Assembly (NCBI GenBank): GCA_027493775.1 | Contig: JAOSKE010000001.1 | Span: forward strand, 677,651 to 741,650 | DNA: 64,000 nt | Reading direction: 5' to 3' | Origin: Kiritimatiellia bacterium | Lineage (GTDB): Bacteria; Verrucomicrobiota; Kiritimatiellia; CAIVKH01 | Shown: piece by piece, positions 32,279-42,193 of the stretch | How positions within the stretch are numbered: the first letter of the stretch is position 1 | Layout of the letters: each line of letters begins with the position of its first letter | Program-made: the position numbers and the translations under genes | Notes under the pieces: model-generated | Database searches by the model: none | The model's input: only the letters and a program-made list of their open reading frames with translations | What the model was told of the DNA's origin: nothing

Positions 32279-32967
32279 ACAACCTTGTCGATGCCCGCCA
32301 CCTTGCCTGCCTGCTCAATCACTCTACTGTACTGAAGCCTCCACTGCAAAGCGTTTGAAATGGTTAGGTATCCTACTTTTGGCCGTTTCTTCAGAATTTC
32401 CTCGGCCAACTGCCGCGCTTGAATATCGTCAAGGGGCAGAAACCGTTCCGACATGAAAGCAATGATGTCGTCGGTGTTCCCATCGTTAGCGAGAATGTTG
32501 AGAATTCCCTTGGTGGTTTGGAAGTCAGCCGTTCGTCCGGATTTCACAAAAATTACATGGTTGATATTGAGGGTGGCGGTGCGGCTGTTCCCGTCGTCTT
32601 TCTTGTCATAGACAAACACCAGCAGAGAGTATCCCAGCCCATACACCTTCTGTCGGGCGGATTTGAATGGACACGACGACTGGGGTTGCCTGGCGCTTGT
32701 GACCTTGATGTCAACTCCCAACTTCGGGAAGTCAATGCCACTAGCCGAAGACCCTTTGACGTACAAGTATTTCCCCATCAGATAGTCCTGAAACTTGTGC
32801 TCCAAATAGGTGCCTATAGCCTTGCCGTCAGTCACGCCGAATAGAGTGGTCTCACGGTGTTCAGATTCGCACCGAGCGAAGTCCTTCGCTTCTCGGACAA
32901 GCAACTTGACTGTCAATTTAGGCCGCATACCGTTTTTTTCTTCCGCTTCTGTTGCTCCAAGTTCCAT
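32275..32967 (-). CDS. probable type II restriction endonuclease (PD-(D/E)xK fold)
   Basis: 230 residues. The candidate catalytic core is GIDFPKLGVDIKVTSARQ: the DIK triplet fits the D/E-x-K part, a preceding Asp in GID fits the first acidic residue, and Glu in YLEHKFQDYL fits the conserved helix glutamate. Downstream GLGYSLLVFVYDKKDD is a strand typical after the core. Identity as an endonuclease rests on this motif and on coupling to a methyltransferase. The reading frame opens with MELGATEAE, the same nine residues that start LysS, because the 111-bp repeat carries the lysS start and AGGAG site. A native start may have been ATG 32928 (MRPKLTV). Its cleavage site is unknown and I do not recognise a named relative. 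Confidence 0.75.
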   Translation of the reverse strand: MELGATEAEEKNGMRPKLTVKLLVREAKDFARCESEHRETTLFGVTDGKAIGTYLEHKFQDYLMGKYLYVKGSSASGIDFPKLGVDIKVTSARQPQSSCPFKSARQKVYGLGYSLLVFVYDKKDDGNSRTATLNINHVIFVKSGRTADFQTTKGILNILANDGNTDDIIAFMSERFLPLDDIQARQLAEEILKKRPKVGYLTISNALQWRLQYSRVIEQAGKVAGIDKVV

Positions 32968-33051
32968 CTGTTTATTCGCTCCTGAGAAGAATCGCTTGTA
33001 CGCGAGATTTCGCCCGACCGCAAAAGCAAAGATTCATTTCCCCCAACCCAG
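32941..33051. repeat. direct repeat B, distal copy (111 bp)
   Basis: Second copy of the lysS 5' end and leader, 2,442 bases from repeat A. It now supplies the ribosome site and first nine codons to the restriction endonuclease gene. The two mismatches with copy A fall in the leader, not in the coding part. Confidence 0.93.
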
Positions 33052-33117
33052 GGCATCGAAAAGGATGTTGCGGTGGAATCTGTTGAGAAGGTCCATCTTG
33101 CGGCGCGCCTCAGTTCA

Positions 33118-33147
33118 CCCGCCTATGGAGGGCGGTCGCGCCCTACC
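33118..33147. repeat. dispersed intergenic repeat
   Basis: CCGCC and GGCGG arms around a short loop, followed by GTCGCGCCCTACC, identical over 13 bases to 380-392. It lies in the 264-base gap between repeat B and the next gene. No promoter or gene is recognisable in the rest of that gap. Confidence 0.55.
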
Positions 33148-33315
33148 CACACCGGCGATAAAAGGGGCGTGATCGGCGTGTCGCGCGGCGTTCGTGCGCG
33201 AAGGAGGGCGGGAGCCGAGGCTTGTTGAGAAGGTCAGGGCTGGGACCGACCCCCGCCGTCTCAAAAAAATGGCCTGCGCCCCCAAGATGAACCGAGTGAA
33301 CACAGCGATTGATGA

Positions 33316-33933
33316 ATGCGTGACATTACTGTAGAAAGGCATGAAACACGTGTGAGCGCGAACGATTTTAATCTTAACCGTCCGATCCACCTCGCCCGCC
33401 GCGATGTACACTTTGAGCGCGCGGTTGAGCTCCTCTACATGCCGTTTCACGAACTCGATACCACGGCTCGCATCCGTCATGTCGAAAGCGTGTTGAAACT
33501 ACTGCAGACCGCCCAGCACCATGCGTTCCTTGCGGCAAAAACCACGTCCGCAAACCAGCCGGAAGAGGATTTTCTCCGCTTCCTCAATCTGATCTCCCAC
33601 AACGTGCAGTCCGCGCACTCCATGATGCAGCACCAGACCCACCTGGAAAACGAGGAGGGATTCCTTACCCAGTTTCTCTCCGCAGCCAAGGAAGACTGCG
33701 CCCTCCCCGCCCTGCACTACCGACGACGCGCGGACGACATTTTACAAGGAGTCTGGCACCTGCTCCGTCTGGCTCACCGCCCCTACCGGGCTTTACAGAC
33801 CGCGAACACGGGAAGTCTCTCCGCTGAAGAATTAGTCCGCTACCGCCGCGCTTACGAAAGTTTCCATACGGAAGTCAACGAACGCTTCGCGCTAGAGGAC
33901 CAACCCACAACGCCCGTTGCGGCAAGAACGTAG
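33316..33933 (+). CDS. uncharacterised helical protein
   Basis: Up to 205 residues, soluble, without signal peptide or membrane segment. From about residue 30 it reads as regular amphipathic helices (HFERAVELLYMPFHEL, RIRHVESVLKLLQTAQHH, NLISHNVQSAHSMMQHQT, LSAEELVRYRRAYESFH), rich in His, Gln and Leu. The codon pattern and helix regularity suggest a real gene, while the first 25 or so residues look less convincing and the true start may lie further in. No ribosome site is obvious. It converges on lnt, 62 bases away. I do not recognise a family. Confidence 0.55.
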   Translation: MRDITVERHETRVSANDFNLNRPIHLARRDVHFERAVELLYMPFHELDTTARIRHVESVLKLLQTAQHHAFLAAKTTSANQPEEDFLRFLNLISHNVQSAHSMMQHQTHLENEEGFLTQFLSAAKEDCALPALHYRRRADDILQGVWHLLRLAHRPYRALQTANTGSLSAEELVRYRRAYESFHTEVNERFALEDQPTTPVAART

Positions 33934-33995
33934 ATGCGACTCGGCGCGGCGAGATCATCTCGCAGTTGCGCCACTTGGTATCCGGGAGGCCCTGC

Positions 33996-35565
33996 CTACT
34001 CACGCGGCTTTGCACGAAAAAGCAACAGGCTGACCAGCAACGCAAATACACCAGCGGAGGCGGGAATTACCTCGCCGTGCCTTACGTAAAAGGTCGGTTG
34101 AAAATCATCGGATGGAAGGCGAATTTCCACGGTCTTGAAACCGGGGAAGGCGGCGCTCGCAGAACCATCGCTCAGTTCCGATTCAACCAGCCCGCGTTGA
34201 TTAATATAACAACTCACGCCGGTGTTCGCAACGCGCACAGCCGGCACGCCGGTTTCAATCACACGCAACACGCATTGCGCCATGTGCTGACGCGATGCGC
34301 TGGATGGATCAAACCATGCGTCATTTGTCTGATTGATCAGCAACCGGGCGCCGCCACGAACCGAGTCGCGGGCAAGCCCCGCAATGGTGTCCTCAAAACA
34401 GATCAGCACGGAAAACGCCGCGCCGTTATCGAGCCGAAAGACTGTGCTGGTATCGCCCGCGGAAAAGCTTTCTTCAATCGGCGTCATCGCCGTCAGAAAC
34501 GGGAGTACGCGACGTAGGGGAACATATTCGCCAAAGGGGACCAGGTGACGCTTGTTGTAAGTCCCCTGAACAATCCCTTCCGAGTCGAACAGGAAAGAGC
34601 TGTTGAAATAAACAGCCATTCCGTCCTCGGGCCACTGGGTATCCATTGTGCCGACCAAAATCGGGACGCCATTCGTGGCAAGGTTATAGACAACATTGTA
34701 GCTGGCTTCGCTGTAGCGCACGTCGTCGGGCAGCGCCGTTTCCGGCCAGACAATCAAATCGAGCGGGCCTGTGCGCAAAGCGGTGGAAGTCAGGTCATTG
34801 AGGCGCTGATAGATCGCCGTGATGGTATTGGTGTCCCACTTATCATCCTGCGGGATTCCGGTTTGAATCAGCGCGACACGAAGCGTCACAGAACCCGGCT
34901 TTTGGGCGCGCGCCCGCCGTGCGCCGCCGAAAAACGCAAGCGCGAGAATTAGAAACGCCAGCATCAATTCGATGTGAGGGCGGCGTCCCCACAGCCCGCC
35001 TCGCTTGATGTAGCGCATAATGGTGAGCGCCAGTCCGGCGTTGACCCACACGATTAATGCGGAAACAACATACACTCCGCCCCACGCCGCGCCCTGCAGG
35101 ATCGCAACATTCTTATATTGCGACACCCCAAGCGGATTCCATGCAAAGCCGGTTGCAAAGGTGGAGCGCATCAGCTCCAATCCCGCCCATGCGCAGGCGG
35201 CAAAGAACATGAAGCCGATGTTCGCGCCCAGTCGTTCGTGTCCGAATCGGCGCAACCACAAGCCCGCAGCCAGGGCAAAGACGGCAATGTAAAGGGAGCA
35301 ATAGAACGCAAGGCCGAGCCAACCCGCGTAGGTGACGCGCGATATCCACCAGATGGAGGTTATCCAAAAGACCGTGCCGGCAAAGGAAACCGAGGCGGAA
35401 GACCTCGCGCCGTCCGTCAACGAAACGACATGCAATTAACAGCGGCGCCAGCGCAATCCACGCCGACTCGCTCGATTGGAGCGGAGCGAAAGAAGCGGAT
35501 AGCAAGGCGCCCGTGAGCGCCGCCGCGAATTCAGGTAACCATGCACGAAGACGCGAAAACTTCAC
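33996..35565 (-). CDS. lnt: apolipoprotein N-acyltransferase (frameshifted in this sequence)
   Basis: Inner-membrane enzyme adding the third acyl chain to lipoproteins. The N-terminal half has several transmembrane helices (AALTGALLSASFAPL, FFAGTVFWITSIWWISRVTY, GFMFFAACAWAGLELMRSTF). The C-terminal half is a nitrilase-type domain with Glu in LIVWPETALP, Lys in YNKRHLVPFGEYVPLR and Cys in FSVLICFEDT, the catalytic triad. A last helix follows near the C terminus. The frame breaks at 35385-35386, where FRLGF runs out of frame and SFAGTVFW resumes; one extra base explains it. Corrected length is about 522 residues, normal for Lnt. It starts 12 bases after secA on the same strand. Lipoprotein substrates in this window include Pal and the 3897-4831 product. 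Confidence 0.92.
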
Positions 35566-35577
35566 GCCCTCTCCCTG

Positions 35578-38500
35578 CTATACATTCGCCCCGTGGCATT
35601 TCTTGAACTTCTTTCCGCTTCCACACGGACAAGGATCGTTGCGCCCGACGTTTTCGTACTGCTGCGGAACAACCGGCTTGCCTTGCTGCAACGCGGCGGC
35701 AAGTCCCTGCTCAGCGCCGGAGCGCGGCGAAGGTCTCGGACGGGCAAGTTGCGCCGCGTCCTGCTGCGCGGGCGCCTGGCCCAGAGCCTGGGTCTCTTCG
35801 TGTACCGCGTGACGCGGCAACGCGGCGAGGAAGCTGTGCAACGCATTGACAGAGGTGGCGGAACGAAAGATGCGGGTCGCAATATCTGTTTTAATTTTTT
35901 TCCATCAAGTCGGCGAACATCGTGTACGCCTCGGTCTTGTACTCGACCAGCGGATCGCGCTGCCCATATGCCCGCAGGCCGACGCCCTGTCGCAACGTGT
36001 CCATGCTGCGCAAATAGTCCTGCCACTGCGTGTCAATCGCCTGAAGAATAATATAGCGCTCCATCACCTTCAGCGCCTGCGGGTCTTCCAAGCGCGCCTT
36101 TAATTCGTAGGCCTTTTTCACGCGCTCCATCACCAAATCGGTCACCGAATCCGGATTAATTTCAGCGGGCAAATCTTCCTTGCGCAGCCCGATCGGGAAC
36201 GAGGCATTGGTCCAGGTAAGAAACGCTTTGACGGATTCCTCATCCTCGCCATTCACCGTATCTGTCGCGCGTGCGATGACAACGTCCTCCACCACCTCCA
36301 ACAGTTGCACGGTCACATCCGCACTTGCCACAACATCGCTGCGGAATTTGTAGATGATCTCGCGCTGCTTGTTCATCACGTCGTCGTATTCGAGCGTGCG
36401 CTTACGAATGGAAAAGTTGTGCTGCTCCACGCGCCGTTGTGCGCGTTCAATCGAACGATTCAGCCATTTGTGCTCCAGCACTTCGCCTTCCTGAATGCCG
36501 AGCTTTTCCATAATTCCAGAAATGCGTTCGGAACCGAACAGGCGCATCAAGTCGTCTTCCAGCGAAACGTAGAAGCGCGAGGAACCCGGATCGCCTTGGC
36601 GCGCGCAACGACCGCGCAACTGGCGATCAATACGGCGCGACTCGTGGCGCTCTGTGCCGATAACGTGCAAGCCGCACGGCTTTTCCAACAGGATATCGCG
36701 CAGCGTCTTCCTGCCTTCCATCTTGTCTTCCAGACTCGTCTGCCCTCTGAGCATCTCGCGATCCAGATAGACCACGCCCTCGCCCAGCTTAATGTCCGTT
36801 CCGCGTCCGGCCATGTTGGTGGCAATCGTCACCGCGCCCTTTTGGCCGGCAAGCGATACAATCTCCGCTTCACGCGCGTGATTTTTCGCATTCAACACAT
36901 TGTGAGGAATGCCCTGCCGCCGCAACATGCGGCTCAGCAGCTCCGATGTTTCGACAGAAATTGTGCCCACCAGCACAGGCTGGCCGCTCTGGTGGCATTT
37001 CGAAATCTCCTCGATCACCGCATTAAATTTTTCGCGCTTTGTTTTGTAAATCGGGTCGTTGTTGTCCACCCGTCGAACTGGGCGATTGGTTGGAATCACC
37101 ATGACATCGAGTTTATAGATCTGCTCAAACTCGTTGGCTTCCGTCTCGGCAGTACCGGTCATTCCCGCGAGCTTCTCATACATACGGAAGTAGTTCTGAA
37201 TCGTGATCGTCGCGAGCGTCTGTGTCTCGCGTTCGATTTTTACGCCTTCCTTCGCTTCGACGGCCTGGTGCAATCCATCGCTCCAGCGGCGGCCTGGCAT
37301 CAAGCGTCCGGTATTCTCGTCCACAATAATCACTTGATTATCTTGCACGACGTACTGCACATCCTTTTCATAGACGTTATACGCACGAATCAACTGGTCC
37401 ACAGAGTGAATGCGCTCGCTCTTTTCCGCAAACCGCGTCTGCAATTCCGCGCGCTTCTCGAACTTCTGCTCATCCGTCATGGACGAGTCGCCATCGAGTT
37501 CCGCCAACTGCGTCACGAGGTCGGGCAACACATAGGCCTCGGGATCATTCGGACTGAGCGCCTCGCAACCCCGATCCGTGAGACTCGCGTCGTGCCCCTT
37601 CTCATCAATCATGAAGAAGAGTTGCTCGCGCAACTCGCGCGCCTGCTCCTTGCGCATATCCGTCAGCATCGCGTCATTGATCTTTTCGAGCAGTTTGCGA
37701 TGCGCCGGCTCCTCCAACATACGGAGCAACTGCGGATGACGCGGCATCCCCTGATGCACCTGATACAACTTGAGCTGCGCGTCCTCATCCTCCCCGGCCT
37801 CGATGAGTTTCTTGGCCTCTTCCATCAGGCGATTGCAAGTGTCGCGCTGCTTGCGGACCAGTCGTTCAACATGGGGTTTCAACGCGAGGTATTGCTGCGT
37901 ACCGCTCTGCGGAGCGGGTCCCGAAATGATTAGCGGCGTACGCGCTTCATCAATCAGGATACTGTCAATTTCGTCCACGATGGCATAGAAGTGGCCGCGC
38001 TGCACCATGTCTTCCGGGCGATAGGCCATGCCCATGTCGCGCAGGTAATCGAAGCCGAATTCCGCGTTCGTCCCGTATGTGATGTCGCAGGCATACATCA
38101 TCCGCCGCTGCGACGGATCCATCTGGCTTTGGATGCAACCTACCGTCAGGCCGAGATATTTATAGACGTGTCCCATCCATTCCGAGTCGCGGCGGGCGAG
38201 GTAGTCGTTCACGGTGACAACGTGAACCCCACGTCCACTCAGTGCGTTGAGATAAACCGGCATCGTGGCGACCAGCGTTTTGCCTTCGCCCGTGGCCATT
38301 TCCGCGATCTTCCGCTGATGCAGCGCCATGCCACCGATCAACTGCACGTCGAACGGAACCATATCCCAAATCACTTCGTGGCCGCTCACCATGGCCGTCG
38401 TGCCGACAAGACGGCGGCAGGCGTTCTTGACCACCGCAAACGCCTCCAACATCAAATCATCCAGCGACGCGCCTTTTGCGAGGCGTTCGCGAAACTCCTC

Positions 38501-38638
38501 CGTCTTTGCGCGAAGCTGATCCTCGCTCAACTGCTGGAGCCCGGCCTCCAGCTCGTTGATGCGCTGCACCAGCGGACGAGCCAGTTTCAGGTCTCGTTGA
38601 TTCTTGGTGCCTACAATTTTCTTAATCAGCCACTGCAT
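35578..38638 (-). CDS. secA: preprotein translocase ATPase SecA (frameshifted near the C terminus)
   Basis: Motor ATPase for export through SecYEG. Walker A is [15 protein letters not shown] (about residues 113-126), the helicase DEAD-like motif [20 protein letters not shown], the second nucleotide fold [20 protein letters not shown], and [20 protein letters not shown]. In the T7 run 35895-35901 (A7 on the coding strand) one extra base ends the frame at DLMEKN. Removing it continues as [20 protein letters not shown] and reaches the C-terminal SEC-C zinc motif [20 protein letters not shown]. Corrected length is about 1,019 residues, including a linker with [11 protein letters not shown] low complexity. 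It is followed after 12 bases by lnt and preceded after 87 bases by the phosphohexomutase pair. Confidence 0.96.
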
Positions 38639-38725
38639 ACATGCCTCTTGGGTAAAGCGAAAGGAGCGACGTTATGGGCTTGAAGGGTGTATGGCAAGTT
38701 GCGAGTTCACGAATATTCCCCGCAA

Positions 38726-40084
38726 TCAGTCCAACAGCGGCGTCAACTGCGACTCCAGTTCCCCGATCAAGGCATTCGCGCTCGCCTCGCACGGCGCCTC
38801 GACCATCAGACGCATCACCGGTTCGGTGTTCGAGCGGCGGATATGCGCCCAGGCCTGATCGAATTCGATAAACAACCCATCCATCAGATTCATCTTCCGC
38901 CCCGCGTGCAGTCTGCGAATCTCGCGCAACGCCTCTGCCGCGCGTTCGGGACGCGTCGGCAGCTTTCGGCGAACAACAACGTAGCGCGGAATCTCCGCGC
39001 GCAACTCAGAGACCGTTTTGCCCGTCCGCGCGAGCAGTTCCAGAATCACCGCCATCGCGCCGAAGCTGTCGCGGCACGGGTGAATCTTCGGAATAATCAC
39101 ACCGCCCGTATGCTCGCCACCGACCACGGCACTCGACCGCAGCATCGCCCGCGCCACAAATGTTTCGCCGATCCCGGTCCGTATCACCTCGCAATGGTAC
39201 GAACGTACCACATCCTCCACCGCGCGACTGGTTGAAAGACTGATCGCCACCGGCCCCTTTTCGTGCGCCTCCAAAATTTGACGCGCAACAAATGCCAACG
39301 TGAAATCTTCTCCAATCGCCTCACCCCGCTCGTTCACAAGCGCCAAGCGGTCGCCATCCGGGTCTTGTGCAAAGCCAATATCGCACGTGTTCTTCACCAC
39401 CGCTTCACAGAGTCCACCAATATGCTCCGCCAATGGCTCCGGTTCGCGTGCAAAAATACCAGTCGGCTCATCGTTCAGTGAAACGACCTCACACCCCAAG
39501 TGGTCGCGCAGAAATTGCGTCGAGAACAGCGCCCCCACTCCGTTCACGCAATCCACCGCGACACGAAAACGCCGCGCACGAATCGCAGCGACATCCACAT
39601 AGTCCAACACTTGTTTGAAGTGCTGTTCGATTGGATTCGAAAGACAAGAAACGGCCGGAAGAGCCGCTTCCTCAACCAGCGGAAAATCCTGTTGGTGATA
39701 CACGTCAAATAATTCTTGTGCGCGTGATTCTTCGAGGAACAGTCCATTGCGATCAGCGAACTTTAGTGCATTCCATTTCGCCGCGTTGTGACTCGCCGTA
39801 ATTGCAATTCCACCACGCGCCCCCCGATGCTTCGTCATCAACAACACCGTCGGAGTCGGCACAACGCCCAATAAAACAGGACTGCATCCCACGCTCTGCA
39901 AGCCAGCAACAACCGCATACTGCAACATCAGCCCACTCGGGCGCGTATCGCGTCCAACGAGGACAGGGCCTTGTCCAACAAAAGTGCCGAACGCCTGCGC
40001 AAAGCCCGCCGCGATTTGTGGCGTGAATGATTCACCAACCACACCGCGAACACCGGAGACACCAACTTTGAGCGCTTCCTTCAT
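38726..40084 (-). CDS. phosphoglucomutase/phosphomannomutase family enzyme (GlmM-like)
   Basis: Alpha-D-phosphohexomutase of 452 residues that isomerises a hexose-1-phosphate and hexose-6-phosphate through a phosphoserine. All four loops are intact: phosphoserine loop ITASHN (Ser98), Mg2+ loop DPDGDR (241-246), sugar loop GEHTGG, and phosphate loop RRSNTEPVMR near the C terminus. The N terminus GVSGVRGVVGESFTP fits the GlmM/ManB group. It begins one base after the stop of a degenerate paralogue (TGA-G-ATG), so the two are co-translated. The substrate could be glucosamine, mannose or glucose phosphate; peptidoglycan or LPS precursor supply would suit the envelope context. Confidence 0.92.
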   Translation of the reverse strand: MKEALKVGVSGVRGVVGESFTPQIAAGFAQAFGTFVGQGPVLVGRDTRPSGLMLQYAVVAGLQSVGCSPVLLGVVPTPTVLLMTKHRGARGGIAITASHNAAKWNALKFADRNGLFLEESRAQELFDVYHQQDFPLVEEAALPAVSCLSNPIEQHFKQVLDYVDVAAIRARRFRVAVDCVNGVGALFSTQFLRDHLGCEVVSLNDEPTGIFAREPEPLAEHIGGLCEAVVKNTCDIGFAQDPDGDRLALVNERGEAIGEDFTLAFVARQILEAHEKGPVAISLSTSRAVEDVVRSYHCEVIRTGIGETFVARAMLRSSAVVGGEHTGGVIIPKIHPCRDSFGAMAVILELLARTGKTVSELRAEIPRYVVVRRKLPTRPERAAEALREIRRLHAGRKMNLMDGLFIEFDQAWAHIRRSNTEPVMRLMVEAPCEASANALIGELESQLTPLLD

Positions 40085-40085
40085 C

Positions 40086-41438
40086 TCACAGTTCCTGCCC
40101 GATCAATCGCAACGCTTTCTCAGCACGCCGCATCGCAACTTCACGCGAGCGTGCCTCGGATAAAACACGTATCAATTGTTCCGTATGGGACGCACGGACA
40201 TGCAACCAGCCATCCTCCCATTCCAAGCGGATGCCATCGGTTAAATCAATTCGCTCCGCCCCAAAACGCATGACCTCGGAGTGAAAAATTTCGAGGACAC
40301 GATACGCCGCGCGGGAACCCGCTTTGATACTCCGCTTCACCATGTGATACGGCGGCAGTGAACGAACCAACGCACTCAGCGGCTCGCCGCTCGACGCCAT
40401 CTGTTCCAAGACCAACGCCATCATCAAAAAGCCGTCAAACCCACGGCTGAACTCTGGAACGGCGGCGCTGCCGCTTCCTTCGCCACCGACTCGTGCCTGT
40501 TCATCGGCCATCTTTGCGACGACATACGCCTGACCCACCGGCGTCTTCAGCAGCTCCACACCGGCAGCAGCGGTGATGTCGTCCACCATCCGACTCGTGC
40601 AACTATTGGTCACCACTGGCCCGGCGCGTTGCTTCAATAAATGGCGAACGAGCAACGGCAGGGTATATTCCTCGCTCAACGGTTCGCCGGTTTCTGCAAC
40701 CAGCGAGAGGCGGCCCATATCGCTGCTCAGCACGAAGCCGACATGCCCGCTCACATGCCGAATGAACGATGCCATCTGTCGCGCCGTCCGCGGACGCGGT
40801 TCAGGGTCACGTGCGAGATAGCCTGAAGGTTCCCCGTTGATCGCGACGAGGTTGAGATTAAACGCCTGCGAAAATGCATCAAGAAAAGGACAACCCGCGC
40901 CGCCAACAGGATCAATCAGCACCGTGAAATTCGCGCGACAAATCGCATCGCGATTCACCATCTTCGCCAGTGCGCGAAGGTAAGGCGCAAAATAGTCAGC
41001 CTGCGCCACGCGGCTACCAACATTCAGCGCATCACGCTTTACAAAATCCACTGCGTGAAACGCACCGAGAAGAGGTTCGCCCGAGGTCGGCTCCAAAAAT
41101 GCGCCGTCCGCGCCGAGAAGGGTCAATGCGTTCCATCCCATCGCATTGTGGCCGCCGGTGATTGAAAGAGCGCCCGTCGCCTCGTAGGGTTTAACACTAA
41201 ACTGCAGTACCGGCGTTGGACAAATATCGAAGTCCAGGACCTCGCAGCCGCAGCTCAGCAAACTCGCGGTCACAGCGGAGTGAAGCATCGGACTTGAATA
41301 ACGTGTATCGCGACCAAGCAGGACACGCCCGCCGTCAACAAACGTCCCGAACGCCGCCGCAAAATCCATCGCCACACGCGGCGTCAGCGATTGCCCGACA
41401 AAACCGCGAACACCAAAGCTGGCGAGGCGCAACGTCAT
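40086..41438 (-). CDS. catalytically degenerate phosphohexomutase paralogue (pseudoenzyme)
   Basis: 450 residues, aligned end to end with the neighbouring active phosphohexomutase (LASFGVRGFVGQSLTP; LLGRDTRYSSPMLHSAV; NGEPSGYLAREPEP-like segment). The catalytic positions are changed. The phosphoserine loop reads ITGGHN, with Gly96 where Ser is needed. The Mg2+ loop DPDGDR is SSDMGR (238-243), the GEHTGG loop is GEGSGS, and the phosphate loop RxSNTEP is RASHTEQ. The frame is intact and folded segments are preserved, so it is not decaying at random. It overlaps tatC by ATGA and is coupled to the active gene. I infer a structural or regulatory partner of the active enzyme, possibly a heterodimer. 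Confidence 0.87.
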   Translation of the reverse strand: MTLRLASFGVRGFVGQSLTPRVAMDFAAAFGTFVDGGRVLLGRDTRYSSPMLHSAVTASLLSCGCEVLDFDICPTPVLQFSVKPYEATGALSITGGHNAMGWNALTLLGADGAFLEPTSGEPLLGAFHAVDFVKRDALNVGSRVAQADYFAPYLRALAKMVNRDAICRANFTVLIDPVGGAGCPFLDAFSQAFNLNLVAINGEPSGYLARDPEPRPRTARQMASFIRHVSGHVGFVLSSDMGRLSLVAETGEPLSEEYTLPLLVRHLLKQRAGPVVTNSCTSRMVDDITAAAGVELLKTPVGQAYVVAKMADEQARVGGEGSGSAAVPEFSRGFDGFLMMALVLEQMASSGEPLSALVRSLPPYHMVKRSIKAGSRAAYRVLEIFHSEVMRFGAERIDLTDGIRLEWEDGWLHVRASHTEQLIRVLSEARSREVAMRRAEKALRLIGQEL

Positions 41439-42193
41439 GTCGTTTTTCTTTCACTCCGTTCCCACGTCCAGATGATCCAGACACACGCCTCATAGAGTGC
41501 AACAAGCGAAATGGCCATCAGCATCTGCGAGAAGACATCTGGCGGAGTGAGAATCGCCGCGAGGATTAAAATCGCGACAATCGCATGGCGGCGGTATTTC
41601 CGCAGCCATGCAGAGCTCAGAATCTGAAGTCTGCCCAAAATCAAAATTACCACCGGCAATTCAAATGCCAATCCGAACGCGACCAACAACTGTGTAGTGA
41701 ACGTAACATAGCTTGTAATCGTCCACTCCGCCATGATTCCCAGCCAACGGTGAATCATAAACATCGCCTGCAACGCAAACGGCAATGTAAAGCGATACCC
41801 CATCCACACGCCGCCTGCAAACAGAACAATACTCAGCACACCGACGCCGGTGAACGAACGCCGCTCTTTCGGAGTCATCGCCGGGAGCAAATAGCTGCCG
41901 ATAATCAGCACGAGAAACGGCGCGGCCAACACCAAACCGCTCCAAAACGCAATGCGCAACGTCGCGGTGAATGCGCCGACGACTTCAATGGAGCGCAGGA
42001 ACAAATCGGGATTGTCCACCAACCCATACAGCGGCGCCTTCAGCAGCGCGAGAATTTCCGGTGTATAAACGAGCGAAATTCCCATCCCCAACGCGAGGAC
42101 TGCGGCCGAGCGAAGCAAAACGCGACGCAGGTCTTCTAAATGTGCGAGGAACGGCTTGCGCTCCTCGCCCGGATCAACGGGCCACCCGGTCAT
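41435..42193 (-). CDS. tatC: Sec-independent translocase subunit TatC
   Basis: Core receptor of the twin-arginine translocase. About 252 residues with six hydrophobic helices. N-terminal family signature FLAHLEDLRRVLLRS, then FLRSIEVVGAFTATLRIAF (family: F..p.E.f...lk), LPAMTPKERRSF, and YVTFTTQLLVAFGLAFELPV (the F...FG..FE.P motif). It ends with a basic tail ERSERKTT. I start at ATG 42193, overlapping tatA by 20 bases; ATG 42199 or 42232 are alternatives but add no family sequence. The stop overlaps the start of the degenerate phosphohexomutase as ATGA, so tatA, tatC and both phosphomutases form one translational chain. Confidence 0.95.
   Translation of the reverse strand: MTGWPVDPGEERKPFLAHLEDLRRVLLRSAAVLALGMGISLVYTPEILALLKAPLYGLVDNPDLFLRSIEVVGAFTATLRIAFWSGLVLAAPFLVLIIGSYLLPAMTPKERRSFTGVGVLSIVLFAGGVWMGYRFTLPFALQAMFMIHRWLGIMAEWTITSYVTFTTQLLVAFGLAFELPVVILILGRLQILSSAWLRKYRRHAIVAILILAAILTPPDVFSQMLMAISLVALYEACVWIIWTWERSERKTT

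Larger units (their letters stand above)
30610..33051 (-). mobile_element. restriction-modification module inserted with long target duplication
   Basis: Two genes (endonuclease then methyltransferase, overlapping by 4 bases) lie between 111-bp direct repeats made of the lysS 5' end. No transposase, integrase or IS ends are visible inside. This matches the known way type II restriction-modification genes enter genomes by insertion with a long target duplication. The interval given is the inserted unit plus one repeat copy. The 103 bases between the methyltransferase stop and repeat A hold nothing recognisable. Confidence 0.8.

Noticed and set aside
33947..33961. GCGAGATCATCTCGC as a terminator between two convergent genes
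   Set aside because: The stem is only about five pairs and no T tract follows on either strand.
36305..37933. Long open frame of 542 codons on the plus strand
   Set aside because: It is antisense to secA, whose motifs are unmistakable, and its product is a low-quality His/Arg/Leu-rich sequence without domains.
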